A DNA stretch of 64,000 nt from Aeromonas eucrenophila (lineage in GTDB: Bacteria; Pseudomonadota; Gammaproteobacteria; Enterobacterales; Aeromonadaceae): contig NZ_CDDF01000005.1 in assembly GCF_000819865.1 (NCBI RefSeq), positions 170,924-234,923 of the forward strand. Direction: 5' to 3'. Shown one piece after another: positions 45,172 through 56,280 of the stretch (positions are counted from its first letter, which is position 1; each line of letters starts with the position of its first letter). The notes under the pieces are model-generated. The model was not told the DNA's origin. It searched no databases and saw only the letters and a program-made list of their open reading frames with translations. A program made the translations under genes and the position numbers.

Positions 45172-45543
45172 ATGTTGCCATCCGCCATCTATGAACCGCT
45201 GCCCTTCGTCTATCTGGGTGGCGGTCTTTTGTTGCTGGGGTTCGCCGGGCATCCCGCGCTGCTGCTGGCCGGGGTCATCCTCTATCTGGCCGGCTCCCTG
45301 GTCTGGTTCAAACGCGGCGCCTATCGTCGCCTCGACAAGCAGCGTCAGCCCCATCAACGGGACTGGCCGCAATGGGTTTACGAGGGTCGCCCCTTCGCCC
45401 TGATCCTGCTCGGCGTGCTGATGTTGCGGCTTGCCACCCATCCCGTGTTCCTGATCCCGGCGCTGATCTGGTGCCTGCTCGGCGCGCAGCAACTGCTGCT
45501 GCGCCACCAGCACAGGTTCATGCTGGCTCGCCAGTTGATCTGA
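45172..45543 (+). CDS. Small inner-membrane protein of unknown function
   Basis: 123 aa from ATG 45172 (GAGG 8 nt upstream). Four hydrophobic helices in two similar hairpins: about 10-25 with 28-42, and 76-90 with 95-110, split by a basic segment (KRGAYRRLDKQRQPHQRDW). Both halves have a G-x-L/L-x-x-A/G-HP pattern (FAGHPALLL and LATHPVFLI), suggesting internal duplication. Its stop codon is the edge of the 141-bp repeat element copy B. Confidence 0.65.
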   Translation: MLPSAIYEPLPFVYLGGGLLLLGFAGHPALLLAGVILYLAGSLVWFKRGAYRRLDKQRQPHQRDWPQWVYEGRPFALILLGVLMLRLATHPVFLIPALIWCLLGAQQLLLRHQHRFMLARQLI

Positions 45544-45684
45544 GAACCTGTCCACGATCTTGCTGCGAGGCTGTAATCAAGGCTCATGTGCTGCTCGGAA
45601 TCCTTATGTATCCATATACACTCCGGTTCCTGCGCTGCTCTTTACCTTGCTGACAACCTCTCGTGACAGATCGTGAACAGGTTC
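45544..45684. mobile_element. 141-bp inverted-repeat-ended element, copy B
   Basis: Begins GAACCTGTCCACGATC and ends GATCGTGAACAGGTTC: 16-bp terminal inverted repeats with one mismatch. It is flanked by TGA on both sides, a possible 3-bp target duplication that includes the stop codon of the preceding gene. It is in opposite orientation to copy A at 19569-19708 and matches its reverse complement throughout. No coding capacity. It ends 100 nt before ygiQ. Confidence 0.87.
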
Positions 45685-45784
45685 TGAGGCGCCTTCTCCT
45701 CGTGTTTTGTGGGGGCAAAAAGCCATCGCCCCCGCTCTGCTCTGCCGGTATAATGCGCGACCCGAATTGTTCCAGGTGTTCAAA

Positions 45785-48235
<2,451 letters not shown>

Positions 48236-48266
48236 CATTTGCTGATTAGCAAAGCGATAGAAATAA

Positions 48267-48296
48267 CAAGGGCGACCAGATGGTCGCCCTTGTGTT
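48267..48296. terminator. Terminator between ygiQ and the three-gene envelope operon
   Basis: CAAGGGCGACC/GGTCGCCCTTG with an AGAT loop, U-poor tail TGTT on the plus side and TTATT on the minus side. It serves convergent genes. Confidence 0.75.
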
Positions 48297-48336
48297 ATGG
48301 GGTTGAAGCACAAGGCTCTACCTGTGGATGTGACGG

Positions 48337-49170
48337 TTACTGCAAATCTGTGCTCAGGCTGGGGGCACCGAAGTTCACCAGGCTGGCATGGGAGTGCTCG
48401 AAGTACTGTGACCAGAAGTCACCGAGGGCATCCATGGTCTTGCCGGAACGATAGGCGTGTTTCACCGCGTCGGTAACCAGTCCGGCCCCCGTAACATAGA
48501 CGCGAGCGCCTTGCAGATCGGCAAACAGTCCCTTGCTCTTGGCCTGCTTGAGCTCGTCACCGACATTGAGCTGCTTGATCTTGTTGGTGGCATAGAAGCT
48601 GGTGTAATCGGAGTGTTCCAGCATGTCCGAAATAAGGAACACGACCCGATCGCTGACGCCTTGCTCGGCCTTCATATCCTCGCCCACCTTTCGCAGCGAG
48701 CTCATGATCTCGCTCTTGGGGATGTCCTGGCGGGCATCACGCAGCGCTTTCACGAACTGTTTGCCAAAGCCGTTACGAAAGACCTTGGTCTGTGTCGCCA
48801 GGCAGGTGTCCAGACTGCGCAATTTGCGCATGTTGACATCGTCCCGGATCTCTCCGTTCAGCGGCATATCCAGTTGCCCCGCGTAGGCCAGGCGAAGGTA
48901 TTCGCCAGGCAAGAAGGCGGAGAAGGTATAGAGCTTGACGCGATCACCGGCCTGCACGAACCGTTCGATCTGGCCCCAGCTGCTGCGTTGCAGATCGTCG
49001 GGCATCGGAATGGTCTGATCGATGATGACTACCAGCTCGCGACCTGTGCCCGCAGGCTTGATGTCTGTCAGGCCATTGCGCTCATAGCAGCTCTGTATGT
49101 CGTTACGGTCGGCGGCCAACGCTGCGCAAGGCAGCGTTAACGCCAGTAGTAATACCTGGGTGATCTTCAC
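48337..49170 (-). CDS. Periplasmic VWA-like protein of a three-gene envelope operon
   Basis: 277 aa. Signal peptide MKITQVLLLALTLPCAALAA. A Rossmann-like domain of von Willebrand A type is suggested by RELVVIIDQTIPMPDD, where DQTIP occupies the place of a metal-ion site DxSxS, but the serines are replaced, and by SDRVVFLISDMLEHSDYTSF as the central strand. ARVYVTGAGLV and a late WSQYFEHS helix follow. Not assigned to a named family. It starts 2 nt after the membrane-protein gene stops, so it belongs to that operon. A ligand- or partner-binding role is inferred only. Confidence 0.7.
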   Translation of the reverse strand: MKITQVLLLALTLPCAALAADRNDIQSCYERNGLTDIKPAGTGRELVVIIDQTIPMPDDLQRSSWGQIERFVQAGDRVKLYTFSAFLPGEYLRLAYAGQLDMPLNGEIRDDVNMRKLRSLDTCLATQTKVFRNGFGKQFVKALRDARQDIPKSEIMSSLRKVGEDMKAEQGVSDRVVFLISDMLEHSDYTSFYATNKIKQLNVGDELKQAKSKGLFADLQGARVYVTGAGLVTDAVKHAYRSGKTMDALGDFWSQYFEHSHASLVNFGAPSLSTDLQ

Positions 49171-49172
49171 AA

Positions 49173-50762
49173 TTAGGCACTCTGCTTGGTGGGGAAGAGG
49201 CCCAGGGTCTTGAGGGCCATCTGCTGTTCACGGATATCACGCAACTGCGCTTCATCCACCCCCAGTGCGCGGCTGGCCGCGGCCAGGCTCTCTTCGGGCA
49301 GGCCAGTGACATCATGGAAATCGGCGGCCTTGACGACAGTGCCTGTCTGGCCAGGGGCATCTGTGGTGGACGGGAGCGCCGCCTCTGCCTGAGCAACTAC
49401 CTGAGTAACTGCCGGCTCGGCTTGCGCAGTCTGTGTTGTCTGAGGTGCTGCCTGAGGGGCAGGCTTGGGTGGCACCGTGCCCGCCTTGTACTCGATAAAG
49501 GCCAGGAAGTTACGATGGGCGGACTTTTCCCCTTCCAGCGCACCCAGCACACCTGAGTTGGTATGGTCACGGCTCGACAACAGGGTCTGCAAGCGGCGGA
49601 GCTTGTCATCTGCATGACTGGCAATGGCGGTGCGTTGCTGGTCCATGGCGTCCAGCATCTCCTCGGCGGTCGCGTATTCGTGAGTGAGACGCCAGGCTGT
49701 TTTAGAATGAGTGCCTGCAAAGTGGTACTTGCTGGCAAGCCAGATGCTGATCCCCTGAATGGCGATGTAGATCAGCGACAGCATGACGTAGGTGGTCAGG
49801 CTGGCCTCACGGATGGCCTGCATCTTGTCGTCTATGGTGGCCTCTTCCGCCTCGCTGTTGATAGCCTGGGACTCCTCCGGCAGATCAAAGGGCGACGCCA
49901 TGCTGCTGTCACTCTGCGCCGTTGTTTCTGCACGCATGTTGTTCACCATCTCGGTCTCTATGCTGTCGAGGGTGGCTGAACGCACCACGAAGGCACCAAC
50001 GGCCATGCAGGCAACAAACGAAGCACAGACAATCAGCCAGACAAACTTGCGGGTAACACCCGAGTTCACATCTTTCAGGCGTGCCAGCAGCTGTTCATAG
50101 TCGGGTTTGTCAGAGTCCGAGAAGGAGTCTTCCAGATTGATGGCTTTGTTTGCCTTGAGGGTACGAGAACGTTTGGAAGGCTCTTCCCCTTGCCACCAGT
50201 GGCGTGCTCGGGCGATCAGGCTGTTGTGATGCAGGGAGTGCCCCGCAACTTCAGCCAGGAATGCGGATGCGACGGCGAGCAACAGAGCCGTCGCGGCTGC
50301 CAACAGGTGACGGTCATTGGTTGACGCATCCATGTTCATCCAGCCTGCGAGCACGTAGGCAAACCCCATTGCCTCGACCAGCACCAGCACCAGCACCAGG
50401 GCAAGCACCCATGCCGGGCGCGGGGAGCGACCTGCCTCTCCTGCCTTGGCCAGGTAGTCGAGGGAGGCATTGTAGGCATCCGGCCCCTTCAGGTGTTTCT
50501 TGTACTCGCGGTAGTACACATTCGACAGGGTCACTTCATGGTTGATCCAGCCATCACCATCGACCGAGGCGGGCTTGCGTGCGAGGCGAGCCACAGTGCC
50601 GATCAGAGGCAGGCTGTGCCATACCCGGATCAGGAAGTAGGAGACATTCTCCCAATGCCGCCACACAACAACGGCGCTGATGAGGAATGAAATAATGCCA
50701 ACGGTCAGCATCTGGTTGGCGAGGATCAGCGCTTTGAGCGCTGCCAAAGAAAAGTCTTCCAC
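49173..50762 (-). CDS. Five-helix membrane protein of a three-gene envelope operon
   Basis: 529 aa, not recognised. Hydrophobic helices at about 12-34, 117-140, 152-173, 239-261 and 323-344. Between helices 4 and 5 is an acidic, probably periplasmic segment (about 262-322). The cytosolic tail (345-529) holds a possible coiled coil (about 355-420), a Pro/Ala/Gln-rich linker (435-490) and a short terminal helical pair (ESLAAASRALGVDEAQLRDI). A basic cytosolic loop lies at 180-235. It lies 17 nt after the OmpA-like gene and 2 nt before the VWA-like gene. No MotA/TolQ motif was recognised. Confidence 0.7.
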   Translation of the reverse strand: MEDFSLAALKALILANQMLTVGIISFLISAVVVWRHWENVSYFLIRVWHSLPLIGTVARLARKPASVDGDGWINHEVTLSNVYYREYKKHLKGPDAYNASLDYLAKAGEAGRSPRPAWVLALVLVLVLVEAMGFAYVLAGWMNMDASTNDRHLLAAATALLLAVASAFLAEVAGHSLHHNSLIARARHWWQGEEPSKRSRTLKANKAINLEDSFSDSDKPDYEQLLARLKDVNSGVTRKFVWLIVCASFVACMAVGAFVVRSATLDSIETEMVNNMRAETTAQSDSSMASPFDLPEESQAINSEAEEATIDDKMQAIREASLTTYVMLSLIYIAIQGISIWLASKYHFAGTHSKTAWRLTHEYATAEEMLDAMDQQRTAIASHADDKLRRLQTLLSSRDHTNSGVLGALEGEKSAHRNFLAFIEYKAGTVPPKPAPQAAPQTTQTAQAEPAVTQVVAQAEAALPSTTDAPGQTGTVVKAADFHDVTGLPEESLAAASRALGVDEAQLRDIREQQMALKTLGLFPTKQSA

Positions 50763-50779
50763 TAAGTTTCTCCGTTTTC

Positions 50780-52336
50780 TTATTTGGAATGGGTGGCGGG
50801 AATGGGCATGTAGGAAGCCACATAAGCCTCGGAACCTGCCGGATAGAACAGGGCTCCCTGGCTTACCTTGGCGTTGCCTTTACTGAACACGAGATCCATG
50901 CAGGAGACGGGCGCCTTGGGGTCGCTGGTGAAGACGCGGTAAAGCACTTCACTCTCGCCCTCGTAGGTGTTGGCCACCGCCTTGAGGGATTGGGCCTTCT
51001 TCTGGCTTGAGGACTTGTAACCCTGAACCACCTGCAGGATCGGCTGGCGATCGACCTTGGCGTTATCCCGCAGGATGGAAACCGGAGAGACGGTCACCAG
51101 GTGGCCGTTGACGGTATTGGCCCAGACGCGGTTGTTGTAGCCGGGCATGTACTCCTTGGTGGCATGGCGTGGGAGCGGTTGGTCGTCTGCCATGCTCAGC
51201 ACCTGGCCCGCACTGCGCGGCTTATCCGCTTCACAGCTCGACATCGGCATGTCGCTCGCGTAGGCGCTGCTGATCAGCGCAAAGCCGCTCGCCTTGGGCT
51301 TGATGTTCTGGGCCATGTTCCACTGGTAGGTATTGACAGGTGCGCCGCCAAAATCCACCGCTGCCTTGGCGTTGGGCGCAGCCTTGGCCGTGTTGCTGTC
51401 AGGTGCGCTCTGTTTGGCTGTGGCTTGACGAGGGGCGGTTTGCGACCTGGCCGCCACCTTGCTGGAACTGCTTGCAGACTGAGTCGCGGGTGTGGCCGCT
51501 GTCACACGAGGCTTGGCGGTATCGGACGCGCCATAACGCAGATATCTGGTGTTGCCCTCTTCGGACTGAGCCCGCATCACCAGGGCCTGCTCGTTGGCGA
51601 GTTCAACGATCTCGACCCGGCGATTCTGACCGCGCAGCAAGGGGTCACTGTTGTCTGCGATGGGGCGTGAAGAGCCCGCTCCTTGGTAATAAATGGAGCT
51701 GGCCGGGATTCCCGCTTTCACCAGGACCTTGCCGACAGCCCTGGCCCGTTGCTCGGACAGTTTCAGGTTGAATTCTGCAGGGCCGGTCGCATCGCTATGA
51801 CCGACGAGGAGGATACGGCGCTCTTGACGCTCAGTGGATGCCTCGGTTTGAGTGGCGGCGGGGGGATTGGCATACACCTGAGCCAGTTTGGTCACCACCC
51901 GTTGACCGCTTTCCGTCAGCTGGTCAGAACCAATGGCGAACATGCCCGAATCGGGTATCTGGGCAACCAGCCCCGCATTCTGGGGCACATTGGTCGCGAC
52001 CGCGGGTTCGGCAAGGGTCAGCTGCTCTGTGGTGATCTTGAGATTCTCTTCCTTCGCGATACGGTCAAGCTCTTGCAGCCGGGATTGCCACACATAGCCT
52101 GCCGCACAGCCCAGTACGCCGCCGATGGCCAGCCCTGCGACGGCCCCTTTTTCCCCGTTAAGAGCGTAACCTGCGGCCCCCCCTGCGATCATGCCTGCGC
52201 CACAGAGAACGGGCATACCATAATCTTTGCCGATGTCATTGACCGTCGATTTGAAACTCTGCATCTGATGAGAGCTGCAGCCAACGGCAGCAATCAATAC
52301 ACAGCTGAGGGGCGCAAGACGAAACGATTTATCCAT
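50780..52336 (-). CDS. OmpA-domain lipoprotein of a three-gene envelope operon
   Basis: 518 aa. Lipobox AAVGC (Cys20) predicts a lipoprotein. A glycine-zipper segment (46-81: GAGMIAGGAAGYALNGEKGA onward) is followed by an OmpA peptidoglycan-binding domain (about 130-246) with FAIGSDQL, LLVGHSDATGPAEFN, LSEQRARAVGKVL and LLRGQNRRVEIVEL. Then comes a low-complexity Ala/Ser/Thr linker (270-330) and a C-terminal region of about 180 residues, unrecognised, with two cysteines. First gene of the operon; anchors in peptidoglycan and the outer membrane. Confidence 0.8.
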   Translation of the reverse strand: MDKSFRLAPLSCVLIAAVGCSSHQMQSFKSTVNDIGKDYGMPVLCGAGMIAGGAAGYALNGEKGAVAGLAIGGVLGCAAGYVWQSRLQELDRIAKEENLKITTEQLTLAEPAVATNVPQNAGLVAQIPDSGMFAIGSDQLTESGQRVVTKLAQVYANPPAATQTEASTERQERRILLVGHSDATGPAEFNLKLSEQRARAVGKVLVKAGIPASSIYYQGAGSSRPIADNSDPLLRGQNRRVEIVELANEQALVMRAQSEEGNTRYLRYGASDTAKPRVTAATPATQSASSSSKVAARSQTAPRQATAKQSAPDSNTAKAAPNAKAAVDFGGAPVNTYQWNMAQNIKPKASGFALISSAYASDMPMSSCEADKPRSAGQVLSMADDQPLPRHATKEYMPGYNNRVWANTVNGHLVTVSPVSILRDNAKVDRQPILQVVQGYKSSSQKKAQSLKAVANTYEGESEVLYRVFTSDPKAPVSCMDLVFSKGNAKVSQGALFYPAGSEAYVASYMPIPATHSK

Positions 52337-53004
52337 AGCTATTCCTTGCCATTCTTATTTAATGCCGAGATTCAGGCATGCAAAAAATGCGCAGAGAAAG
52401 TGATCTCTCAATACGCGGTAAAATAATCGACGATTATTGACACAAAAGGCATTAGTGGTGAGTTTTTTGAATATCAGCCCACAACGCTCTCATTCTCGTA
52501 AATAACAGGCTTCCTGTTTGCCCTATTTGTCAGCAAAGGCAATCGCCCATGTCATTGAATAGGTATCGAGTGGCAATGATAAGCCAAACGAGGCTGATCA
52601 AGCGAGCGCAAAAGTGATGCAAGCATCAGAAAAACATCGTTTTTTAAATAATTTTGCCAAATTGCTTCTTTATCGGTGATAAAGGAGGCGAGTGGCTGTC
52701 AGGCTGTTTGTGAGGGGAGATCTCCGTTGTGCCCTATTGGGTCGCGGCACGGCAAGATGGAGAACAGGAGGTGGCATCTGGCGTCATTATCGTGATTCGT
52801 TGGCGAAAAAACATGCATAAACAGGATAAAACATGGCATTAATCGCAGTTGGTGAATTAATTATCGAGAGGGGCTGTCGAATAGTGGCGGCATTGCTATC
52901 TTGTGCTGCCGGATAATATCGATAAGGAGAGCGGCCGCATGCTTGCCTCTCTTGTTAATTCTTCACGAACACTTCAGCAGGCTTATCTGCATTGGGAGAG
53001 ATAG
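52337..53004. other. 668-nt AT-rich intergenic region
   Basis: Divergent promoter region between the three-gene operon (minus) and a small membrane gene (plus). Much more AT-rich than its surroundings. TTTATC-GGT-GATAAA at 52669-52683 is a perfect 6-bp dyad and a candidate operator. No protein gene or known RNA was recognised. Confidence 0.5.
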
Positions 53005-53244
53005 ATGGCGGTTAAGGTCAGATCCAGAAGAGAGAAGATTGGCAGCGGGCTCGGGCTGGTGCTCGGGATCATTGCCTTCAACCTCATGGTGCCCCTGCTG
53101 TTTGAGAAGCAGGCAAGCTTTGATTTCAACCAGCTGCTCTGGGCTGTGGTCAGCGCCATGGTGAGCTCCGAGCTGGGGGCCAGAGTGGGCAAGTGGCTCG
53201 ATGTCAGAGAGCAGGCCAAGGAACTGGCGAAAGAACCCGAATAG
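53005..53244 (+). CDS. Small membrane protein of unknown function
   Basis: 79 aa. Basic N-terminus (MAVKVRSRREKIG), one clear helix LGLVLGIIAFNLMVPLLF, a second amphipathic or weak helix around FNQLLWAVVSAMVSSELG, and a charged C-terminus (VREQAKELAKEPE). GGGAGAGA precedes the ATG. Not recognised; conserved codon usage suggests it is real. It lies 51 nt upstream of the oxidoreductase gene and may share its transcript. Confidence 0.65.
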   Translation: MAVKVRSRREKIGSGLGLVLGIIAFNLMVPLLFEKQASFDFNQLLWAVVSAMVSSELGARVGKWLDVREQAKELAKEPE

Positions 53245-53295
53245 AAAGCGCCGGATATTACTCTGTCTGCATTCCATCCATCACAAGGAGTTCCC

Positions 53296-54204
53296 ATGCG
53301 CATTGCCCTGATTGGCCTCGGTGATATCGCCCAGAAGGCCTATCTGCCGCTGCTCGCGAGCGACGAACGAGTCACTCCGCTGCTCTGTACCCGCAGCCCA
53401 GAGGTGCTCGGCAAACTGGCCCGCCAGTATCGCATTGCCGAGTGCTTTACCGAGGTGGATGCGCTGCTGGCGAGTCGCCCGGACGCCGTGATGATCCACG
53501 CCGCCACAGCTGTGCACTTCGCGCTGGCCCGCCAATGCCTGCAAGCGGGTATCCCTACCTTCGTCGACAAGCCGCTCTGCTTTAGCTACGCCGAGGTGGA
53601 GGCACTCGCCAATCTCGCCATCGCTAAGGATTGCCCGCTGTTTGTGGGCTTCAACCGCCGCTATCTGCCCGCCATGGGGGCTGCTCGTGCCGAGCCGCTT
53701 ACCGAGATCCATTGGCAGAAACACAGACACACCCTGCCTGGGTTGCCGCGCCAGTTCCTGTTCGACGACTGTATCCATGTGCTCGACAGCCTCTGCTTCT
53801 ATGGCGGCGCCCCGAGCGGAGACCTTCATGCGGTGCTGAGGCGAAATAGCCAGCAGCCTGAGCTGCTGGCCGGGGTGAGCGTCGCCTGGCAGAGCGGGCA
53901 GACGGCGGTGAGCGGCAGCATGAACCGCAGCGCCGGCATCACCGAGGAGCGCATCGACGCCTATGGCGACAACCTCTCCCTGCATATCGAGAACTGCACC
54001 CGCGGTACCCTTGCGCGGGACAAAACTGTGCAAGCTCTGGCACCGGACGACTGGCAACCGGTGCTGGCGAGCCGGGGCTTCGTTGCGATGCTCGATCACT
54101 GGTATGGGCAGATTGAGGCGGGCCGCGCCGATGGGGCGCTGATTGAGAGCTATCTGCAGAGCCATCACTTGGCGGAGAGATTGGTGGCCCTGGCGGGGGA
54201 GTGA
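53296..54204 (+). CDS. Gfo/Idh/MocA family oxidoreductase, MviM/YceM-like
   Basis: 302 aa. N-terminal Rossmann domain begins MRIALIGLGDIAQKAYLPLL (GxGxxG-type NAD(P) site); VMIHAATAVHF and FVDKPLCFSYAEVE carry the conserved EKP-like lysine motif (here DKP), followed by VGFNRRYLP and DDCIHVLDSLCFYGG with the late catalytic histidine. It resembles E. coli YceM (MviM). The substrate, probably a sugar derivative, is unknown. AAGGAG precedes the ATG. Confidence 0.86.
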   Translation: MRIALIGLGDIAQKAYLPLLASDERVTPLLCTRSPEVLGKLARQYRIAECFTEVDALLASRPDAVMIHAATAVHFALARQCLQAGIPTFVDKPLCFSYAEVEALANLAIAKDCPLFVGFNRRYLPAMGAARAEPLTEIHWQKHRHTLPGLPRQFLFDDCIHVLDSLCFYGGAPSGDLHAVLRRNSQQPELLAGVSVAWQSGQTAVSGSMNRSAGITEERIDAYGDNLSLHIENCTRGTLARDKTVQALAPDDWQPVLASRGFVAMLDHWYGQIEAGRADGALIESYLQSHHLAERLVALAGE

Positions 54205-54385
54205 GGCTTCTCAAGTCTCTGCCGAGTTTGTTCTCGCGGGCTGGATGGCGAAGGAATAGGCAGAGCACTGTATAGGATGACGGATCCCTGCGCAGTCGGC
54301 AGGGGAGTGGGCCGCCGTGCGAGCCAAGCGCTGGCTTGTTTGCTATCTTGGCGGCAGTCACAGGGTTGAACACAGCAGCGAGTCT

Positions 54386-54478
54386 ATGAACATTATGTTG
54401 GGCATCTACCTCGGTTCCCGGATCACTGACGATGAGAGCGTGAGCCGCATTCAGGTGGGTCAGGTGGAGCAGGTATGA
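54386..54478 (+). pseudogene. Relic duplicate of the ruvC 5' end (30-codon open frame)
   Basis: Encodes [25 protein letters not shown] followed by QVEQV and stop. It aligns with the RuvC start [24 protein letters not shown] with one residue gapped. The first 42 nt match ruvC at 32 positions by eye, and the copies are 89 nt apart. The catalytic Asp7 (GIDPGS) is Tyr here, so no nuclease is possible. The stop overlaps the ruvC start (ATGA), so translation of this frame would be coupled to ruvC. Confidence 0.72.
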
Positions 54479-54996
54479 GCATTATTCTGGGGATAGACCC
54501 GGGTTCCAGGATCACCGGCTACGGCGTTATCCGCATCGTCTCCGGCAAGGCGCAGTATCTGGGGTCAGGCTGCATCCGCACCGACTTGGGCGAGCTGCCG
54601 TCACGTCTCAAGCAGGTGTATGACGGGGTGAGCGAGATCATCACCCAGTTCAAGCCAGACGAGTTCGCCATCGAGCGGGTGTTCATGGCCCGCAACGCCG
54701 ATTCGGCTTTGAAGCTCGGTCAGGCCAGGGGCAGCGCCATCGTCGCGGCGGTCAACGCCCTGCTGCCGGTCAGCGAATACTCGGCGACCCAGATCAAGCA
54801 GGCGGTGGTGGGCACGGGTGGGGCGGCCAAGGAGCAGGTGCAACACATGGTGACTCATCTGCTCAAGCTGTCGGCCACGCCCCAGGCGGATGCGGCGGAT
54901 GCCCTCGGGGTGGCGCTCTGCCACTTCCATACCCGCCAGAGCCTGATCCGGATGGCGGGGCAGGCCAGCGGCTCTGTCCGTGGTCGCTATCGATGA
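54475..54996 (+). CDS. ruvC: Holliday junction resolvase RuvC
   Basis: 173 aa, the family's length. [17 protein letters not shown] holds Asp7, [23 protein letters not shown] holds the second acidic residue (E in AIE), and the C-terminal [21 protein letters not shown] segment ([14 protein letters not shown]) holds the last two. It cuts Holliday junctions symmetrically during recombination. Usually ruvC is beside yebC and ruvAB; here it stands alone between an oxidoreductase and aqpZ. Its ribosome site (GTGGAGCAGGT) lies within the relic frame that overlaps its start. Confidence 0.95.
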   Translation: MSIILGIDPGSRITGYGVIRIVSGKAQYLGSGCIRTDLGELPSRLKQVYDGVSEIITQFKPDEFAIERVFMARNADSALKLGQARGSAIVAAVNALLPVSEYSATQIKQAVVGTGGAAKEQVQHMVTHLLKLSATPQADAADALGVALCHFHTRQSLIRMAGQASGSVRGRYR

Positions 54997-55155
54997 GTGT
55001 CGTCCTGGTTTCAAAAAATAGGGTGACCGCTCCCTACCTGCTTAGTCACTGCTGCTAAAAACCACACTCCCGCCGCAGTCTGTCGCAGACGATGGGCGGG
55101 CTCAGCATGATTTCTAACGCGCACTAATGATGATTCACTTAATTAATCAATGGCT

Positions 55156-55171
55156 TGTGATGTAAATCACA
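55156..55171. promoter_or_regulatory. CRP-type site upstream of aqpZ
   Basis: TGTGA-TGTAAA-TCACA is a perfect match to the CRP consensus (TGTGA-N6-TCACA), 124 nt before the aqpZ start. It suggests cAMP-CRP control of the aquaporin. Confidence 0.75.
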
Positions 55172-55294
55172 TTTCATAGACAAAATAGGCTCACTTCATC
55201 TTCTTGATTCACACTCCCATAATGTGGCGCCTGTTTAATGACAGTGTCCGCATGAGCCCCGGCTCATATTTCATCATCATGGGAGATTATTAGC

Positions 55295-55984
55295 GTGAAA
55301 CCATATGCAGCTGAGTTTATGGGCACCTTCTGGCTGGTGCTGGGGGGTTGTGGCAGTGCGGTGCTGGCGGCGGCATTCCCGAATGTGGGGATAGGTCTGC
55401 TCGGGGTTTCCCTGGCGTTTGGTCTGACCGTGTTGACCATGGCCTTCGCCATCGGCCACATCTCAGGTTGCCACCTGAACCCGGCCGTGACCCTGGGCCT
55501 GTGGGCCGGTGGTCGTTTCCCTGCCTCCGGTGTGCTGCCCTACATAGTGGCTCAGGTGCTGGGCGGGATAGCGGCGGGTGCCGTGCTCTATGTGATCGCC
55601 AGTGGCCAGGCCGGCTTCGATCTGACTGCCGGCTTTGCCTCCAACGGCTATGGCGAGCATTCACCGGGTGGTTACAGCCTGCTGGCGGCCCTGGTGTGTG
55701 AAGTGGTGATGACGGGCTTCTTCCTGTTCGTGATCATGGGCGCCACCGACAGCCGCGCGCCGGCCGGTTTCGCACCGATCGCCATCGGTCTATGCCTGAC
55801 CCTGATCCACCTCATCAGCATTCCGGTGACCAACACCTCGGTCAACCCGGCGCGCAGCACAGGTGTCGCCTTGTTTGTGGGTGACTGGGCCGTCAGCCAG
55901 CTGTGGCTGTTCTGGGTTGCCCCCATCGTCGGCGGCATCCTGGGTGCCCTGGCCTATCGCCTGGTGGCGACCGAGCAGAAATAA
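55295..55984 (+). CDS. aqpZ: Aquaporin Z
   Basis: 229 aa with six helices. The GTG start has GGGAGATT upstream. Both NPA boxes are present: [16 protein letters not shown] and [14 protein letters not shown]. The arginine after the second NPA and the histidine in [13 protein letters not shown] fit the narrow selectivity filter of water-specific channels. It gives rapid water flow across the inner membrane under osmotic change. It has its own CRP-type site and a terminator with TTCG loop. Confidence 0.95.
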   Translation: MKPYAAEFMGTFWLVLGGCGSAVLAAAFPNVGIGLLGVSLAFGLTVLTMAFAIGHISGCHLNPAVTLGLWAGGRFPASGVLPYIVAQVLGGIAAGAVLYVIASGQAGFDLTAGFASNGYGEHSPGGYSLLAALVCEVVMTGFFLFVIMGATDSRAPAGFAPIAIGLCLTLIHLISIPVTNTSVNPARSTGVALFVGDWAVSQLWLFWVAPIVGGILGALAYRLVATEQK

Positions 55985-56008
55985 GCTCGCGCAACATGCC
56001 GCTCTAGA

Positions 56009-56031
56009 ACACGCCTTCGGGCGTGTTTTTT
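56009..56031 (+). terminator. Rho-independent terminator of aqpZ
   Basis: ACACGCC/GGCGTGT with TTCG loop followed by a T tract, 25 nt after the stop. Confidence 0.92.
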
Positions 56032-56051
56032 GTTTTATGGGGTTGTGGGTT

Positions 56052-56136
56052 TTACAAACTCCGGGCGGCTCGGCAGCGCCTTGTGGTGCCGGTGCGGCAG
56101 TGGCATCCGAACCATATGGGGGCGGGTCTCGGTATC
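56052..56136 (-). pseudogene. Older relic of the lytic transglycosylase 3' end
   Basis: Begins TTACAAAC (reverse complement of the stop region) and continues with CGGGCG, CCGGTGCGGCAG and GGCGGGTCTCGG, in the same order and spacing as the gene end at 56281-56364. By eye roughly two-thirds of positions match. The copy starts 111 nt from the next relic. The frame no longer encodes the parent peptide except near the stop. Confidence 0.6.
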
Positions 56137-56162
56137 GGGGATCGCGGGGGGAATGTTGATGC

Positions 56163-56246
56163 TTTACAGGCCCCGGGCGTTCAGCATATCCCGGTAGCGC
56201 TGGTGCAGCAGTTTGACTCGCACCACATAGGCGCGGGTTTCCGCAT
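56163..56246 (-). pseudogene. Younger relic of the lytic transglycosylase 3' end
   Basis: 84 nt matching 56281-56364 at 77 positions by eye, 118 nt away. On the minus strand it encodes HAETRAYVVRVKLLHQRYRD then MLNARGL and stop; the parent ends YAETRAYVERVKLLHQRYRD then MLNARGL. It has no start of its own. It is a clear tandem duplication of the gene's last 28 codons. Confidence 0.92.
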
Positions 56247-56280
56247 GATGGATGGGAAGGGATGACGCCGTGCTTTTGTC

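Noticed and set aside
48337-52336. Zorya-type or other named defence system
   Set aside because: An OmpA-domain protein beside a membrane protein is suggestive, but no MotA-like motif, helicase or nuclease gene is present.
55253-55268. ATGAGCC/GGCTCAT dyad before aqpZ as an operator
   Set aside because: Short, and too near the start to judge; no matching regulator recognised.
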